A stretch of DNA of 64,000 bases from Microvirga lenta (GCF_020532555.1 NZ_JAJBBR010000012.1:1-64000), one strand, 5' to 3'. Counted from the stretch's first letter, positions 26,119 to 34,475 are shown. The notes: generated from the sequence alone by a model not told the origin. Translations and numbers: made by a program.

Positions 26119-26408
26119 CCGGTGGTGAGGCCTTCCTCCACGGATCACAGATCTACGATCCTGTTGCGGTGCTTCGCCGGGACGATGAGATCCTGTACGT
26201 CGCGCGCGTCGGCATGAGGGCCTCACGACAGTTTATGATCCTCACGCCATCAGGCGAGCCAACGTGGCCGCACGAGCCGCTCGGCAGCCTCTCCGACGTT
26301 GCCTGGGCGCTTCGAGCACACGCGTGGCACCTCGTGACGCCCGAGCCTGTGGGCGGGAGTGCTCAGCAAGCCAAGACGCTGGCGCGGCTGCTCACGGAGC
26401 GAACCTGA
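26115..26408 (+). CDS. Hypothetical protein coupled to the SH3-like gene
   Basis: The 97-residue frame opens with a TTG that overlaps the previous stop codon in TTGA, a common coupling arrangement. Residues include AVLRRDDEILYVARVGMRASRQFMILTPSGEPTWPHEPLG and a helical C-terminus (SLSDVAWALRAHAWHLV). I do not recognise a family. The coupling and codon use argue that it is real, but the start is not certain. Confidence 0.6.
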   Translation: MTGGEAFLHGSQIYDPVAVLRRDDEILYVARVGMRASRQFMILTPSGEPTWPHEPLGSLSDVAWALRAHAWHLVTPEPVGGSAQQAKTLARLLTERT

Positions 26409-26494
26409 CAGTGACTGGTGCGGAGCTGAATACATGGGTGAGATCCCATCGCTCGCAACAGTTCCGCCTCTCAACCCGCAGGAGGAGGCTCACC

Positions 26495-26800
26495 ATGTTT
26501 GATCAACCAACCAATCTTGATGCGCATCGCGGCATGGCGGCTCAGAAAACCACCGACCTGCGTCGCCTCCGATCCGAGGTCGAAGCCGACCAGGCAGCCC
26601 TCCACGCAAGACAGGCGGAACTCGAAGATCTGCTTGCGGCAGCACCCGCCACCGACTGGCCGGAGGCTGTCGAGAAGGCGCGCTATCTGCTGGGTCTGCT
26701 TGCGCGGAATTTGGACGCAGCCGATCTGCGTCGCCGCAGGCTGATTGACCGGGTGCTGGCCGATTTCGATCATCTGCTCGATAAGCCACCCCACGACTAA
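26495..26800 (+). CDS. Small helical hypothetical protein
   Basis: The 101-residue protein starts at ATG 26495 after a strong GGAGGAGG. It is strongly helical and charged: RLRSEVEADQAALHARQAELEDLLAAAPA, then WPEAVEKARYLLGLLARNLDAADLRRRRLIDRVLADFDHLL. It is likely a coiled-coil hairpin. Similar small proteins are frequent in Methylobacteriaceae, but no function is known to me. Confidence 0.75.
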   Translation: MFDQPTNLDAHRGMAAQKTTDLRRLRSEVEADQAALHARQAELEDLLAAAPATDWPEAVEKARYLLGLLARNLDAADLRRRRLIDRVLADFDHLLDKPPHD

Positions 26801-26841
26801 GCCGATTATTCCTAGATCCTGACTGACAACGGAGACAATCG

Positions 26842-26988
26842 ATGGCCAGAGGCGAAAAGCGCGGCAACCGCGAAGCAAAGAAGCCGAAGCAGGACAAGCC
26901 CAAGAACCCGATCCCCGCCTCTCCCTTCGTGAACCAAGGCAAGGGCAGCGTTCCGCCTAAACCGCCCGGCGGCAAGCGGGCATCGTAG
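26842..26988 (+). CDS. Short basic protein (48 aa)
   Basis: The frame from ATG 26842 reads MARGEKRGNREAKKPKQDKP, then KNPIPASPFVNQGKGSVPPKPPGGKRAS and stop, with GGAG upstream. It is highly basic and Lys/Pro-rich, probably disordered. The opening MARGExRGNxEAKKPK is a pattern I know from many small alphaproteobacterial proteins. Nucleic-acid binding is possible. Confidence 0.75.
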   Translation: MARGEKRGNREAKKPKQDKPKNPIPASPFVNQGKGSVPPKPPGGKRAS

Positions 26989-27228
26989 CTGGACCGCAAC
27001 GGGAGCGAAACTATTGAGGCTTGATCCAACACCCGCTGACATCCTTCAAGGATGAGCCGAAGAGCGGGTGAGTGCCTTCCGGCCCGACGGCGGCTCGTTC
27101 GTCGCTGCGGTCGAGGCAACCCGCATGCCCATGGTGGCCACCGACCCCACGATTGTCCAAAACGGCGGACCACGAGATGAACTCGGCCGGTAGGCCTGTG
27201 CGCCAAAGCGAATTCGAGCGGAAGCCGC

Positions 27229-27474
27229 TTACTGCCCCCTTGTGAGGCGCTGCGCCATCCAATCCTTGGCCATGTCCAGGTTGGAGAAGATCGGGTGGTT
27301 GATCCCATCGATCTGGCCAAAGCCTGCCTCCAGGTACCACTGCCCCGGAGCCACCTCGTTCTCGTCCGAGAGGCGTACCAGCACGGCCACAAGCCGCCGC
27401 TCCTCGTCGAGCACCATCATGCCTTCCTCGTCGAAGCCGGTCGCCACGCGGATGGGTTGAAGGGTGAAGGTCAT
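27229..27474 (-). CDS. Small hypothetical protein, paralog of the one at 28552
   Basis: The 81 residues read MTFTLQPIRVATGFDEEGMM, then VLDEERRLVAVLVRLSDENEVAPGQWYLEAGFGQIDG and a helical end (FSNLDMAKDWMAQRL). The central pattern L(V/A)AVxVRL ... GxWxLEAGFG is shared with the gene at 28552. The start ATG overlaps the stop of the Crp/Fnr gene by 4 bp (ATGA), so they are co-translated. Function unknown. Confidence 0.78.
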   Translation of the reverse strand: MTFTLQPIRVATGFDEEGMMVLDEERRLVAVLVRLSDENEVAPGQWYLEAGFGQIDGINHPIFSNLDMAKDWMAQRLTRGQ

Positions 27475-28223
27475 GCGGCCGCCTGATCGCTCTCCAGGTG
27501 CAGGTAGGTCGGGTCAAACTCGCCTACTTCTTTCAACTTCTCCCAATCGGGAATGTTCAGCCGGTCGCCGCTCAGCTCGATCAGGCCCTCGGCCCGCATC
27601 TGCTGAAGAACACGGTTCACATGGACGTTGGTGACGCCGAGCGCGTCCGCGAACTCGCCCTGGGTGATCGGCAGGTCACAGGCATGATCCTCCACAAGGC
27701 CCACCGCCCTCAGGCGCGTCAGCAACTCGCAAAGGACGTGCGCCATGCGGATGTAGGCTTCACGGCGTCCGACGTTGAGCACCCACTCGCGGAAGATGGA
27801 TGCATCGATGAGGGTCTCGCGCCAGAAGGCGGCGGTGATCCGGGGATAGCGCTCGCAGATAGCGCGCAGGTCCTCATGGGTGATGAACCCGACGGTGCAT
27901 GGGCTGATGGTGCCGACGCCGTTGTCGATGACCTTCAGGTGCAGGCTCTGGAGGTCGGGAATGTCGCCCGGAATGTTGAAGGAGACAATCTGGCGCTTGC
28001 CCTGTGCCGTCATCTTGTAGGTGCAGGCAAAGCCGCTCAGGATCAGGCTGGACCGGGAGGGAACGTCGCCCTCGCGCACGATGTCCTGATCGGCCTTGAT
28101 GGCTACAACCTGCATCGGCAGCGTTTGGAGGGCGTGGCGCTCGTCATCCGTGAGCGTGAAGATGCTCTCGAGCTTACGGATCATCGGGTTGTATTTAGGG
28201 TGAAATGCTGTGGTCAAGGTCAT
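27471..28223 (-). CDS. Crp/Fnr-family transcriptional regulator
   Basis: The 250 residues have a cNMP-binding-like beta roll (about 25-145, VVAIKADQDIVREGDVPSRSSLILSGFA, IVSFNIPGDIPDL) and a C-terminal winged helix (about 160-235, LPITQGEFADALGVTNVHVNRVLQQMRAEGLIEL). There is no Fnr cysteine cluster. Members of this group in rhizobia and Methylobacteriaceae often sit in stress islands. It leads a two-gene operon with the small protein above and is divergent from nothing obvious. Confidence 0.92.
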   Translation of the reverse strand: MTLTTAFHPKYNPMIRKLESIFTLTDDERHALQTLPMQVVAIKADQDIVREGDVPSRSSLILSGFACTYKMTAQGKRQIVSFNIPGDIPDLQSLHLKVIDNGVGTISPCTVGFITHEDLRAICERYPRITAAFWRETLIDASIFREWVLNVGRREAYIRMAHVLCELLTRLRAVGLVEDHACDLPITQGEFADALGVTNVHVNRVLQQMRAEGLIELSGDRLNIPDWEKLKEVGEFDPTYLHLESDQAAA

Positions 28224-28551
28224 GCTCCCTGCCTTGCAGGCGGGAGCATGTACATCTCTCAGCCATCAGCGCCTGAGATTGGTTGCTAACAGTGAGACAA
28301 CAATGGCACAAAAATGAGTGCCTGTCCTATACCTAGGTTGGTTTTGAGATTAACTTTATCGAGAAAAGCTGACATGGCCGTAATTCTCAGATGACCTTTA
28401 TACCACGGCCCAACCACGCCGATGTTAAGGGCCAAGCCACACATAGATGAAGGATCCTTCGGGGGAAGGGTGCAAAAAGGCTGTCTTGTTCCCCTTGGGT
28501 GTCTGGCCATTTGGCAACCGACCCTTCGCCCCAACATGGAAGGCGAAGGCC

Positions 28552-28815
28552 ATGACCCTCGACATCTCCTTTTTTCCTATGCGCGTGCTCATCGACGGCC
28601 ATGACACTGACGGCAACCTTGTCCTTGCTGATAACCAGCTTGCCGCCGTGTTCGTGCGCCTCGACGGAACGCACCATGATCCTGAGCACAAAGGGTGGTG
28701 GCACCTGGAGGCGGGGTTCGGCAAATGCGACGTGCGTGTTGCTCCACACGTGTTCAAGACGCCCGAGGGAGCCGGAGCCTGGGTTGAGCAGACCCTGATG
28801 GGCAAGGCCGCGTAA
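28552..28815 (+). CDS. Small hypothetical protein, paralog of the one at 27229
   Basis: The 87 residues start MTLDISFFPMRVLIDGHDTD (ATG 28552). The middle reads NLVLADNQLAAVFVRLDGT ... GWWHLEAGFGKCDVRVAPHVF and the end is helical (AGAWVEQTLMGKA). It shares the LAAVxVRL and WxLEAGFG motifs with the small protein encoded beside the Crp/Fnr gene. It lies between that gene and an IS630. Confidence 0.75.
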   Translation: MTLDISFFPMRVLIDGHDTDGNLVLADNQLAAVFVRLDGTHHDPEHKGWWHLEAGFGKCDVRVAPHVFKTPEGAGAWVEQTLMGKAA

Positions 28816-28881
28816 GTCGCGGAACCCCGTTTCTGGAACCGGGTAATGGGTCTTCTGAGCATATTCGGAAGGTTTCCGACT

Positions 28882-29927
28882 AGAGCGGATTCGATTTAGG
28901 TGAACTCGTATCCGCAGTTGCTGAGATAGTTCTGGCATTCGTCCGCCGGGAAGCTGTCGAGCAGTTCTCCGATGGTCGTCCAGAGCGCCTCCTTGGTGCG
29001 AACTGCCGCCTTGCGTAGCAGCGCCTTGAGCTTGGCAAACACCTGCTCGATCGGGTTCAGATCCGGCGAGTACGGTGGCAGGTACAGCAGGCTCGCCCCA
29101 GCGGCCTGGATCATCTCTCGGATGCCTGCCACCTTGTGAGCCGCAAGGTTGTCGAGCACCACCACGTCGCCGGCCTGGAGTTCCGGCACCAGCACCTGCT
29201 CCACATAGGCGCGGAACACCTCGCCAGTCATCGGGCCGTCCAGCACCATCGGAGCGATGACGCCGCTGGCGCGCAGACCGGCCACAAAGGTGGTGATCTT
29301 CCAATGCCCCCACGGCGTGGCATCCACCAGCCGCTCGCCTCTGGGGCAACGCCCATAACGGCGCACCATGTTGGTGGATGTGCCCGTCTCGTCCAGGAAG
29401 ACAAAGCGGGCAGGATCCATGTAGCGCTGCCACACGCGCCAGTGCCGTCGCTCGCGCGCCACGTCCGGACGGTCCTGCTCGGCGGCTCTCAGGCTCTTTT
29501 TTGTGCGTCAGGCCGGCTCGTTTGAGCCAGCGGCTGATGGTGGAGGTCGCACCGACCATGATGCCATGCTGGCGCAGCTCAGCCTGGATCTCCTTCAGTG
29601 AGATGTCGACTTTGGTATCCAGGAGAGCGCGCACAAGCGCCTCATGCGGCGCGAGGATGGGCCGACGGTGGCCACCAAAGCGGGCCGGAGCGGGACTGCC
29701 GCTCTGGCGGAAGCGCCGCATCAGCTTCACGGCGGCCGACGGGCTGACCTCAAAGCGCAGGGCCGCCTGCCGGATGGAGGATCCCCCTTCCACCGCACGC
29801 ACGATCCGCTCACGCAAGTCTCGGGACAGAGGAGCTGGCATGGGAGGCCTCCCGGCCGTTCAAAACCAGCTCCATGGAATCAGTTATCGCGATTCCACGC
29901 AACCGCTGCACGCTCTAACGCACGGCA
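28882..29927 (-). mobile_element. IS630-family insertion sequence
   Basis: The element runs from TA at 28882-28883 to TA at 29926-29927, the expected target dinucleotide. Its ends are imperfect inverted repeats starting TAGAGCG on each side. It holds a transposase split over two frames. Confidence 0.75.
28896..29841 (-). CDS. IS630-family transposase, two frames with a probable programmed frameshift
   Basis: The first frame from 29841 gives the HTH part (RDLRERIVRAVEGGSSIRQAALRFEVSPS and LKEIQAELRQHGIMV). The second, ending at 28896, gives the DDE catalytic part (RFVFLDETGTSTNMVRR, VVLDNLAAHK and LPPYSPDLNPIEQVFAKLK with the catalytic Glu). The switch lies at a run of six A followed by G (29496-29502 read leftward), in LTHKK. 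This is the classic slippery site of IS630 elements. In the unshifted frame the first protein simply runs on into nonsense. Confidence 0.88.
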
Positions 29928-30254
29928 GCCCCATCCGGTACCGAGGCCGGGAATGGCTGGAGCGGCCGATTGTTCAAGCCACCGTCTCACACATAATCTC
30001 CTGCTCCCACCGGGTTCGGATCGCCGCTTTGCGTTGGCTCTGTGTTATCATGACGAGCGGCATGCCCACGGGGAAACACCGATAGTAGCTGGACTGCTGA
30101 ACGAAAGACAATTACCAGATCAACCTCCCGTCTTTTATCCTCTTTCCTGACAAATCTTTATACATCTAGAGATGATTAAATGACTCCCGCCTTGAGATAA
30201 TCATATATTTGTACTGGTCATGAGCGTATACTTTGGGCAGGTTAGGAGGACGTC
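29928..30254. other. Intergenic, no gene seen
   Basis: No reading frame has family resemblance. The part after 30110 is AT-rich and may hold the promoter for the two microproteins that follow. Confidence 0.35.
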
Positions 30255-30359
30255 ATGATTCAGAGAATCCGGTCCTACGCATCTTTCGAAAGCCAAGCCC
30301 TCTTTGTTGCAGCCCTGGCGTTTCTGTTTTGTGGGGCTGTAATCCTGGGGGTGATGTAA
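30255..30359 (+). CDS. Membrane microprotein (34 aa)
   Basis: The ATG at 30255 follows a very strong TAGGAGGA site. The product MIQRIRSYASFESQALFVAA, then LAFLFCGAVILGVM, has a basic N-terminus and one transmembrane helix, inside-positive. The stop TAA overlaps the ATG of the next microprotein in TAATG, a termination-reinitiation arrangement. It is below usual gene-calling limits. No family is known to me. Confidence 0.65.
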   Translation: MIQRIRSYASFESQALFVAALAFLFCGAVILGVM

Positions 30360-30442
30360 TGCTCTCCCAGGTGTTGATTGCATTCCTCCTGATGGCCGGG
30401 ATTCTCGCCATCGGCACACTGGCGATCCGCTACCACTGGTGA
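30359..30442 (+). CDS. Second membrane microprotein (27 aa), overlapping the first
   Basis: It starts in the TAATG overlap and reads MLSQVLIAFLLMAGILAIGT, then LAIRYHW and stop. It is essentially a single transmembrane helix with a short basic aromatic end, reminiscent in size of KdpF- or CydX-type subunits but without a partner operon here. Coupling to the upstream microprotein supports it. Confidence 0.6.
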   Translation: MLSQVLIAFLLMAGILAIGTLAIRYHW

Positions 30443-30578
30443 GAGCGCCAATCTGGAAACCGGGCCGGCGCAGCCTGGCCGCTAGAGGTGGGTCTCGGTA
30501 CCGGCCGGCACTCCCGGCAACCTGAGGAGCTCGCCCGTATCGCGCGTCTGGGCAGGCTCACAAAGGCGGCGTCCGATC

Positions 30579-31150
30579 ATGAACAAACGCGCCTCAGTCA
30601 TGCAACGCCGCCTCGCGGCCATCTTCTACGCTGACGTGGCCGGCTATCTGCGCCTCATGAATGCCGATGAGGCTGGAACGTTGTGTTTGCTCGATTCCCA
30701 TCGCGCGATCATGGATCGCCAAATCACCCAATACAAGAGGCCGGACTGCCGACACCGCGGGCGATAGCATCCTGGCCGAGTTCCCCAGCGTCATTTAGGC
30801 GGTCCAATGCGCGCTCGGCGTCCAGGAGAGGATTGCCGCGGCACGTGAGGAAACGCCCCAGGGGCGGCGGGTGACGTTCCGGATTGGCGTCCACGTCGGA
30901 GAGGTCATGGTTCGGGACGGCGACATGTTCGGCGATGGCGTGAACATTGCGGCCCGCATGGAGAAGCTGGCACGACCCGGGTTCGTGTGCCTGCCGGAAG
31001 CCGCTCACGCCTATGTGGCCAGGGTGTTGCCGCTGACCTTCGACGATCTCGGGGCGCAGCCCGTGAAAGCCTCGGCACCCCCGTGGGGCCTATCTTGTCC
31101 ACGGCCCCGATCATCCGCCGTTCCGGGTCCTGCCCCTAGTGCATCGTAGC
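30579..31150 (+). pseudogene. Class III adenylate cyclase, broken
   Basis: The frame opens QRRLAAIFYADVAGYLRLMNADEAGTL with the first metal Asp. It shifts near 30745 into TADTAGDSILAEFPSVI, hits TAG where Glu is expected (30796), then resumes as AVQCALGVQERIAAA and VTFRIGVHVGEVMVRDGDMFGDGVNIAARMEKLARPGFVCLPEAA. A further shift near 31075 leads to AYLVHGPDHPPF. Multiple lesions make it a pseudogene of the TPR-type alphaproteobacterial cyclases, truncated after the catalytic domain. Confidence 0.88.
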
Positions 31151-31155
31151 CGGAG

Positions 31156-31512
31156 GGTCCGACGCTGGTCGAGCCTGCGGTTTTCGCCTCCCTTCACGAG
31201 GCTCCCAATATCGACGAGCGGCGACTGTCCGAGCGAATTGGCGTTGATCTCGCGAGCACTCAACAGATGGTGCGGCACCTTGCGTTTCGAGGCTTCGTCA
31301 GCCGGACACGGGGCAAACGCGGCAGCGAGATACGGCTGCTCAGCCTCACTCCGGCGGGGCTCGATCTCTTCGAACGCCTCCACCCGGCCATCCTTGCGGT
31401 GCGGGACCAGGTCATGGCGTCGCTTTCAGAACGCGAGCGGGAGACCTTGCAAGACCTCTTGGCTCGCGTGATCAATGCCAACGAACTCAAGGCGAGCCGT
31501 CGCTTCAGCTGA
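31156..31512 (+). pseudogene. MarR-family regulator, N-terminally truncated
   Basis: The open frame reads EPAVFASLHEAPNIDERRLSERIGVDLASTQQMVRHLAFRGFVSRT, then RGSEIRLLSLTPAGLDLFERLHPAIL and a dimerisation helix at the end. This is a winged-helix MarR domain lacking its first helix and start codon. The cyclase remnant ends directly upstream, so a deletion joined the two. A short product from the ATG at 31267 would lack the recognition helix. Confidence 0.75.
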
Positions 31513-31609
31513 CCCAGGTTCAAGCAGGCGGCAGGAGTGCATCAGTCTGGTTGCTATGAGCGCTCGCTCTTGTGTGTTGTGGTGGCACGAGCCTTCAGGG
31601 AGGTATCTC

Positions 31610-31927
31610 ATGGCCTACGTCATGTTTCAGTATGACGGTCCAAACGACTCGCATCGCTGGAACGAATACAACCAGCAGGTTCGGGATTGGATCGCGCAGC
31701 TCCTGCAGATCCCGGGTGCGGTATCGTTTGTGGCGTATCGCACGTCTGATGGGGCTAGCCTGGACACGATCACGATGCTGGAGTTCCGAACTGTGGAGGA
31801 AACGCGCGGGGCGCAAGCATCCGAGCAGTTGCGGAAGGTTCTGGATAGGCTGCAACCAGTTGGCGTGACTGCCCAGGTTCTCCTGGTGGAGCGTTCACCA
31901 TTTACACCTGAGCCAATACCAGCGTGA
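31610..31927 (+). CDS. Hypothetical protein, dimeric alpha-beta barrel-like
   Basis: The 105 residues start MAYVMFQYDGPNDSHRWNEY at ATG 31610 after GGGAGG. The pattern of a beta strand, a helix with WNEYNQQVRDWIAQLLQIPG, strands AVSFVAYRTS and TITMLEFRTVEET and a second helix (SEQLRKVLDRL) suggests a dimeric alpha-beta barrel fold. No catalytic motif stands out. It stands alone between the MarR remnant and an operon on the other strand. Confidence 0.7.
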   Translation: MAYVMFQYDGPNDSHRWNEYNQQVRDWIAQLLQIPGAVSFVAYRTSDGASLDTITMLEFRTVEETRGAQASEQLRKVLDRLQPVGVTAQVLLVERSPFTPEPIPA

Positions 31928-31975
31928 CGGTGAGCATCTCGGCACTTCGCATGCCGTGGTATCGTGGGTCTCAGA

Positions 31976-32146
31976 TCATTTGCGGTCGCGCGTTTGATCC
32001 GGCGGGGGAATGTCGCCGTCGCCATAGCCGCGCCGGCCATCAAGCTTAACCTTCGGAGGTGGCTCTGGGCGATCTTCCAGCATCCTCACGGCTTTCCAGA
32101 CTGAGTTCACAAGCTTTTGGGTAGCAGTGAGAGGACTCTTGCTCAT
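31976..32146 (-). CDS. Short hypothetical protein (56 aa) co-translated with the DUF6894 gene
   Basis: The frame MSKSPLTATQKLVNSVWKAV, then RMLEDRPEPPPKVKLDGRRGYGDGDIPPPDQTRDRK and stop, is one amphipathic helix followed by a Pro- and charge-rich tail. Its ATG overlaps the stop of the upstream gene in ATGA, which supports translation. It is too short for most gene callers. Function unknown. Confidence 0.6.
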   Translation of the reverse strand: MSKSPLTATQKLVNSVWKAVRMLEDRPEPPPKVKLDGRRGYGDGDIPPPDQTRDRK

Positions 32147-32805
32147 GGTTGGCTCCCTTGCCGAGCCGAAGCCGTGCTGGGGTCGAGTACCTCCACGAAC
32201 GCAACTGTCAGCACCGGCTGGTTGGCCCGGTTGGTAATCTCAATGTGCCAGCCCCGCCGGTCCTCGCCCTTCTGATCACCTTCTGCGATCATGTCGCGGG
32301 CCATCGCGATGGCAACCTCACGCGCGGTCTGAAGGTCCGGGTACCTGTTGCCTTCAGGGTCGTCCATGAGGCTACTCTCCGTCCGGACGTTGAAATAATA
32401 GAGAGCTGTTTCCGTCACAGATTGCGATGGAGGAGGTTCACTGAAGTGGTAGCCCGATCGGGGCGCCCCGCCCTCATCATCCCACCTCGTGAGGTCCTGG
32501 TGCTGGCTTGCCTGTTTCGGATCAGTGCGATGCTGGCGGGCACGACGGGCTGGTGATGCTAAGGCCGTTGCGGTCCGCATCCCACGATCGTTCAAGCGCT
32601 TCCTTCTCCCATTCTCTGCCTGCAACTGGGACTCCCAGACAACCTGGTCATAGGTCTGACCATCGGTCCGGATCTGATACTGAGGCTCCCGGTTGCCGGC
32701 GGGAAGCAGGGAAACAATCTCGTAACCGCTGAGCCAGATCTTATTGGGCGAATAGTCTGCGGCATAGCTGACATGCTGGCCGACGGCGTATCGATGAGCT
32801 CTCAT
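32143..32805 (-). CDS. SH3-like plus DUF6894 fusion protein
   Basis: The 220 residues have three parts. Residues 1-70 form a small beta barrel (RAHRYAVGQHVSYAADYSPNK, then EIVSLLPAGNREPQYQIRTDG) like the stand-alone protein at 25909. A basic and polar linker follows. Residues about 135-205 form a DUF6894 domain (ALYYFNVRTESSLMDDPEG, LQTAREVAIAMARDMIAEG, WHIEITNRANQPVLTVAFVEVL). DUF6894 proteins are abundant in Bradyrhizobium and Methylobacterium and uncharacterised. It leads a two-gene operon. Confidence 0.8.
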   Translation of the reverse strand: MRAHRYAVGQHVSYAADYSPNKIWLSGYEIVSLLPAGNREPQYQIRTDGQTYDQVVWESQLQAENGRRKRLNDRGMRTATALASPARRARQHRTDPKQASQHQDLTRWDDEGGAPRSGYHFSEPPPSQSVTETALYYFNVRTESSLMDDPEGNRYPDLQTAREVAIAMARDMIAEGDQKGEDRRGWHIEITNRANQPVLTVAFVEVLDPSTASARQGSQP

Positions 32806-33022
32806 GACAGGATCCCTTCCTGCCTACCCCATGATGCGATGAACTACAGCATACTCCCTCATGTAAAACTTAGATACACAAACCCGATCAATTTGGATTT
32901 ATTTATAACAACGGCTGCAAACAGCCTCCTTCGTCCCCATATAAAATCAAGATTGACTTTCGACCTCGGGGCTTTCGCTATCGGCCAAGGTTGAGATCTG
33001 AGGACGATTGCGGAGGTTCCCA

Positions 33023-33289
33023 ATGTGTTTGAACAGCCGCTTCATGTTTGATCTTCAGCACTGTCAAGCGGGCGACGGACCCGGACTGGCGCTTCACGCA
33101 CTGCCGAAGGTGCAGTCCAAGTGGGATCGGCTCACCATGGTCGAGATGATGGGGATCCGAACCACGTCGGAGCTTATCGAAAAGGTCGAGGAGAGCTACA
33201 GCCTCTCCCACGAGCAGGCGACCAGAGATGTTGAGTTCTGGGCTCTATCGAATCCAGATTGGGCGACTGTGCCTCGCAGTCTGAACTGA
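33023..33289 (+). CDS. CsbD-like small stress protein
   Basis: The 88 residues start at ATG 33023 with CGGAGG six bases upstream. The C-terminal half, KWDRLTMVEMMGIRTTSELIEKVEESYSLSHEQATRDVEFW, follows the pattern of CsbD-like proteins (a KWxxLT start, a helix with xLIxKVxExYxLSxExAxRxV). The N-terminal 35 residues are not recognisable. It opens a run of small stress-type genes in one direction up to 34745. Confidence 0.65.
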   Translation: MCLNSRFMFDLQHCQAGDGPGLALHALPKVQSKWDRLTMVEMMGIRTTSELIEKVEESYSLSHEQATRDVEFWALSNPDWATVPRSLN

Positions 33290-33309
33290 CAATCAGTGGA
33301 GATCATTTG

Positions 33310-33531
33310 ATGGCAACCGAGTTTTACGTCGTTCGGCATCATGGCGCGTGGCGCATCCGCGTGAACGGCAAGCACCACGGGGAGTATGGATCCCGTGTTT
33401 CGGCCATCAACGCCGCGGTCACAGAGGCCCAGTCTGCCGGGCCTGGAGCCAAGGTCTTCAGCGCAGGGATTGTCAGCCAATTCAGCGCGGAGTGGCCATC
33501 GAAGGGCGGCGCCAACTCGCTCCCACTATGA
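33310..33531 (+). CDS. DUF2188 family protein
   Basis: The 73 residues start MATEFYVVRHHGAWRIRVNG (ATG 33310) and continue KHHGEYGSRVSAINAAVTEAQ. DUF2188 is a short beta-beta-alpha module with the WxIxxxG...G...Ax.AI.xA pattern, and this fits well. The family is uncharacterised. It starts 20 bp after the CsbD-like gene. A second, broken DUF2188 gene is at 34276. Confidence 0.82.
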   Translation: MATEFYVVRHHGAWRIRVNGKHHGEYGSRVSAINAAVTEAQSAGPGAKVFSAGIVSQFSAEWPSKGGANSLPL

Positions 33532-33564
33532 TCATCGCCCGAGGGGATCTTACAGGAGACGCGA

Positions 33565-33996
33565 ATGAGTGAGCGGATCAGTCGCCTTTGTGACGAGCTG
33601 CGGATCAAGCTTCACGGCATGGACCGTCGCCTTGAAGTGCTCAAATCGAATGGCGCAGCGACCTTCGACCAGTCCCAGGAGGTCCTTGAAAGCCAACTCG
33701 ACCGGGTCGAGCAGCGTATCTACGACAACCGAGCCACCGTTGAGGCCGCCAATGTCAGGGTCAAGACGTGGCTCGCGGAGAAAAAGATCGGCTCTGTCGT
33801 GGGCAAGGACCTTTGGACAGAACGCCATCAAGCTCATCTGCTGGAAGCCCGCGCCGATGATGCTGAGGAGTACGCCGTTGCGGTCTTCGAGCTAGCGGCA
33901 GCCGCCGCCGATGAAGCCGTTCTGGCGGTGTTGCAGGCAATCCTGGCACGAAAGGATGCTGATGTCGCAGTTCTGTGCGAGACGGAGCCTCTATAA
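33565..33996 (+). CDS. Coiled-coil hypothetical protein
   Basis: The 143 residues start MSERISRLCDELRIKLHGMD (ATG 33565, AGGAG upstream). Helical segments with heptad features (SQEVLESQLDRVEQRIYDNRATVEAANVRV) are followed by a long Ala-rich helix (AVFELAAAAADEAVLAVLQAIL). I see no known domain. Its stop overlaps the next start in TAATG. Confidence 0.75.
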   Translation: MSERISRLCDELRIKLHGMDRRLEVLKSNGAATFDQSQEVLESQLDRVEQRIYDNRATVEAANVRVKTWLAEKKIGSVVGKDLWTERHQAHLLEARADDAEEYAVAVFELAAAAADEAVLAVLQAILARKDADVAVLCETEPL

Positions 33997-34220
33997 TGTT
34001 TATCATCGAGTTCTTTCGGGTTCGAGATACAGACGAAGCTCATGCAATCCTGGATCGGGTCGAGCATGACACAACGGATCTGGACGACGCGAAAGTGAGA
34101 GCCCTGTCCCTCTTCGAGACCTTGGACATGCCGCAAAAGCCCGATGCCCTGCGGATCCTGGATCACACAGGCGATGAGGTGTTTGTCTGGAGTCCAGAGC
34201 GCCCAAGTGCCTCAATCTGA
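33996..34220 (+). CDS. Small hypothetical protein
   Basis: The 74 residues start in the TAATG overlap at 33996 and read MFIIEFFRVRDTDEAHAILD, then RVEHDTTDLDDAKVRALSLFETLDMPQKPDALRILDHTGDEVFVW. The beta-alpha-alpha-beta pattern resembles other small stress-induced proteins of this order. Coupled to the coiled-coil gene upstream. Confidence 0.75.
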   Translation: MFIIEFFRVRDTDEAHAILDRVEHDTTDLDDAKVRALSLFETLDMPQKPDALRILDHTGDEVFVWSPERPSASI

Positions 34221-34275
34221 ACCTGCCTCTCCTCGCTGGTTGTTCGCCAGCATTGAGGCTCCCTGAACGACAGTT

Positions 34276-34377
34276 ATGGCCAATGTTCATTACACGATCG
34301 TCGAGCACGAAGGTGGATGAGCCTGCAAAGCCGGTGATGTTTTCTCGGAATGCTACGCCACCCTGAGCACGACTTGA
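34276..34377 (+). pseudogene. DUF2188 protein interrupted by TGA at a tryptophan codon
   Basis: The frame MANVHYTIVEHEGG stops at TGA (34318-34320). The same frame continues ACKAGDVFSECYATLSTT and stop, matching the DUF2188 pattern GGWAYKxGDVFSE. The TGA stands where the invariant Trp (TGG) should be, a single-base change. The C-terminal helix is missing as well. Confidence 0.72.
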
Positions 34378-34475
34378 GGGAAACGTCTATCCCGCCAGAA
34401 CCCCATCCTGGGCTGCAACCCGGGCTGGACACTCGGGGTTGCCTCCCTGGATCATTTCTCTCGGCAGGAGCGCTC

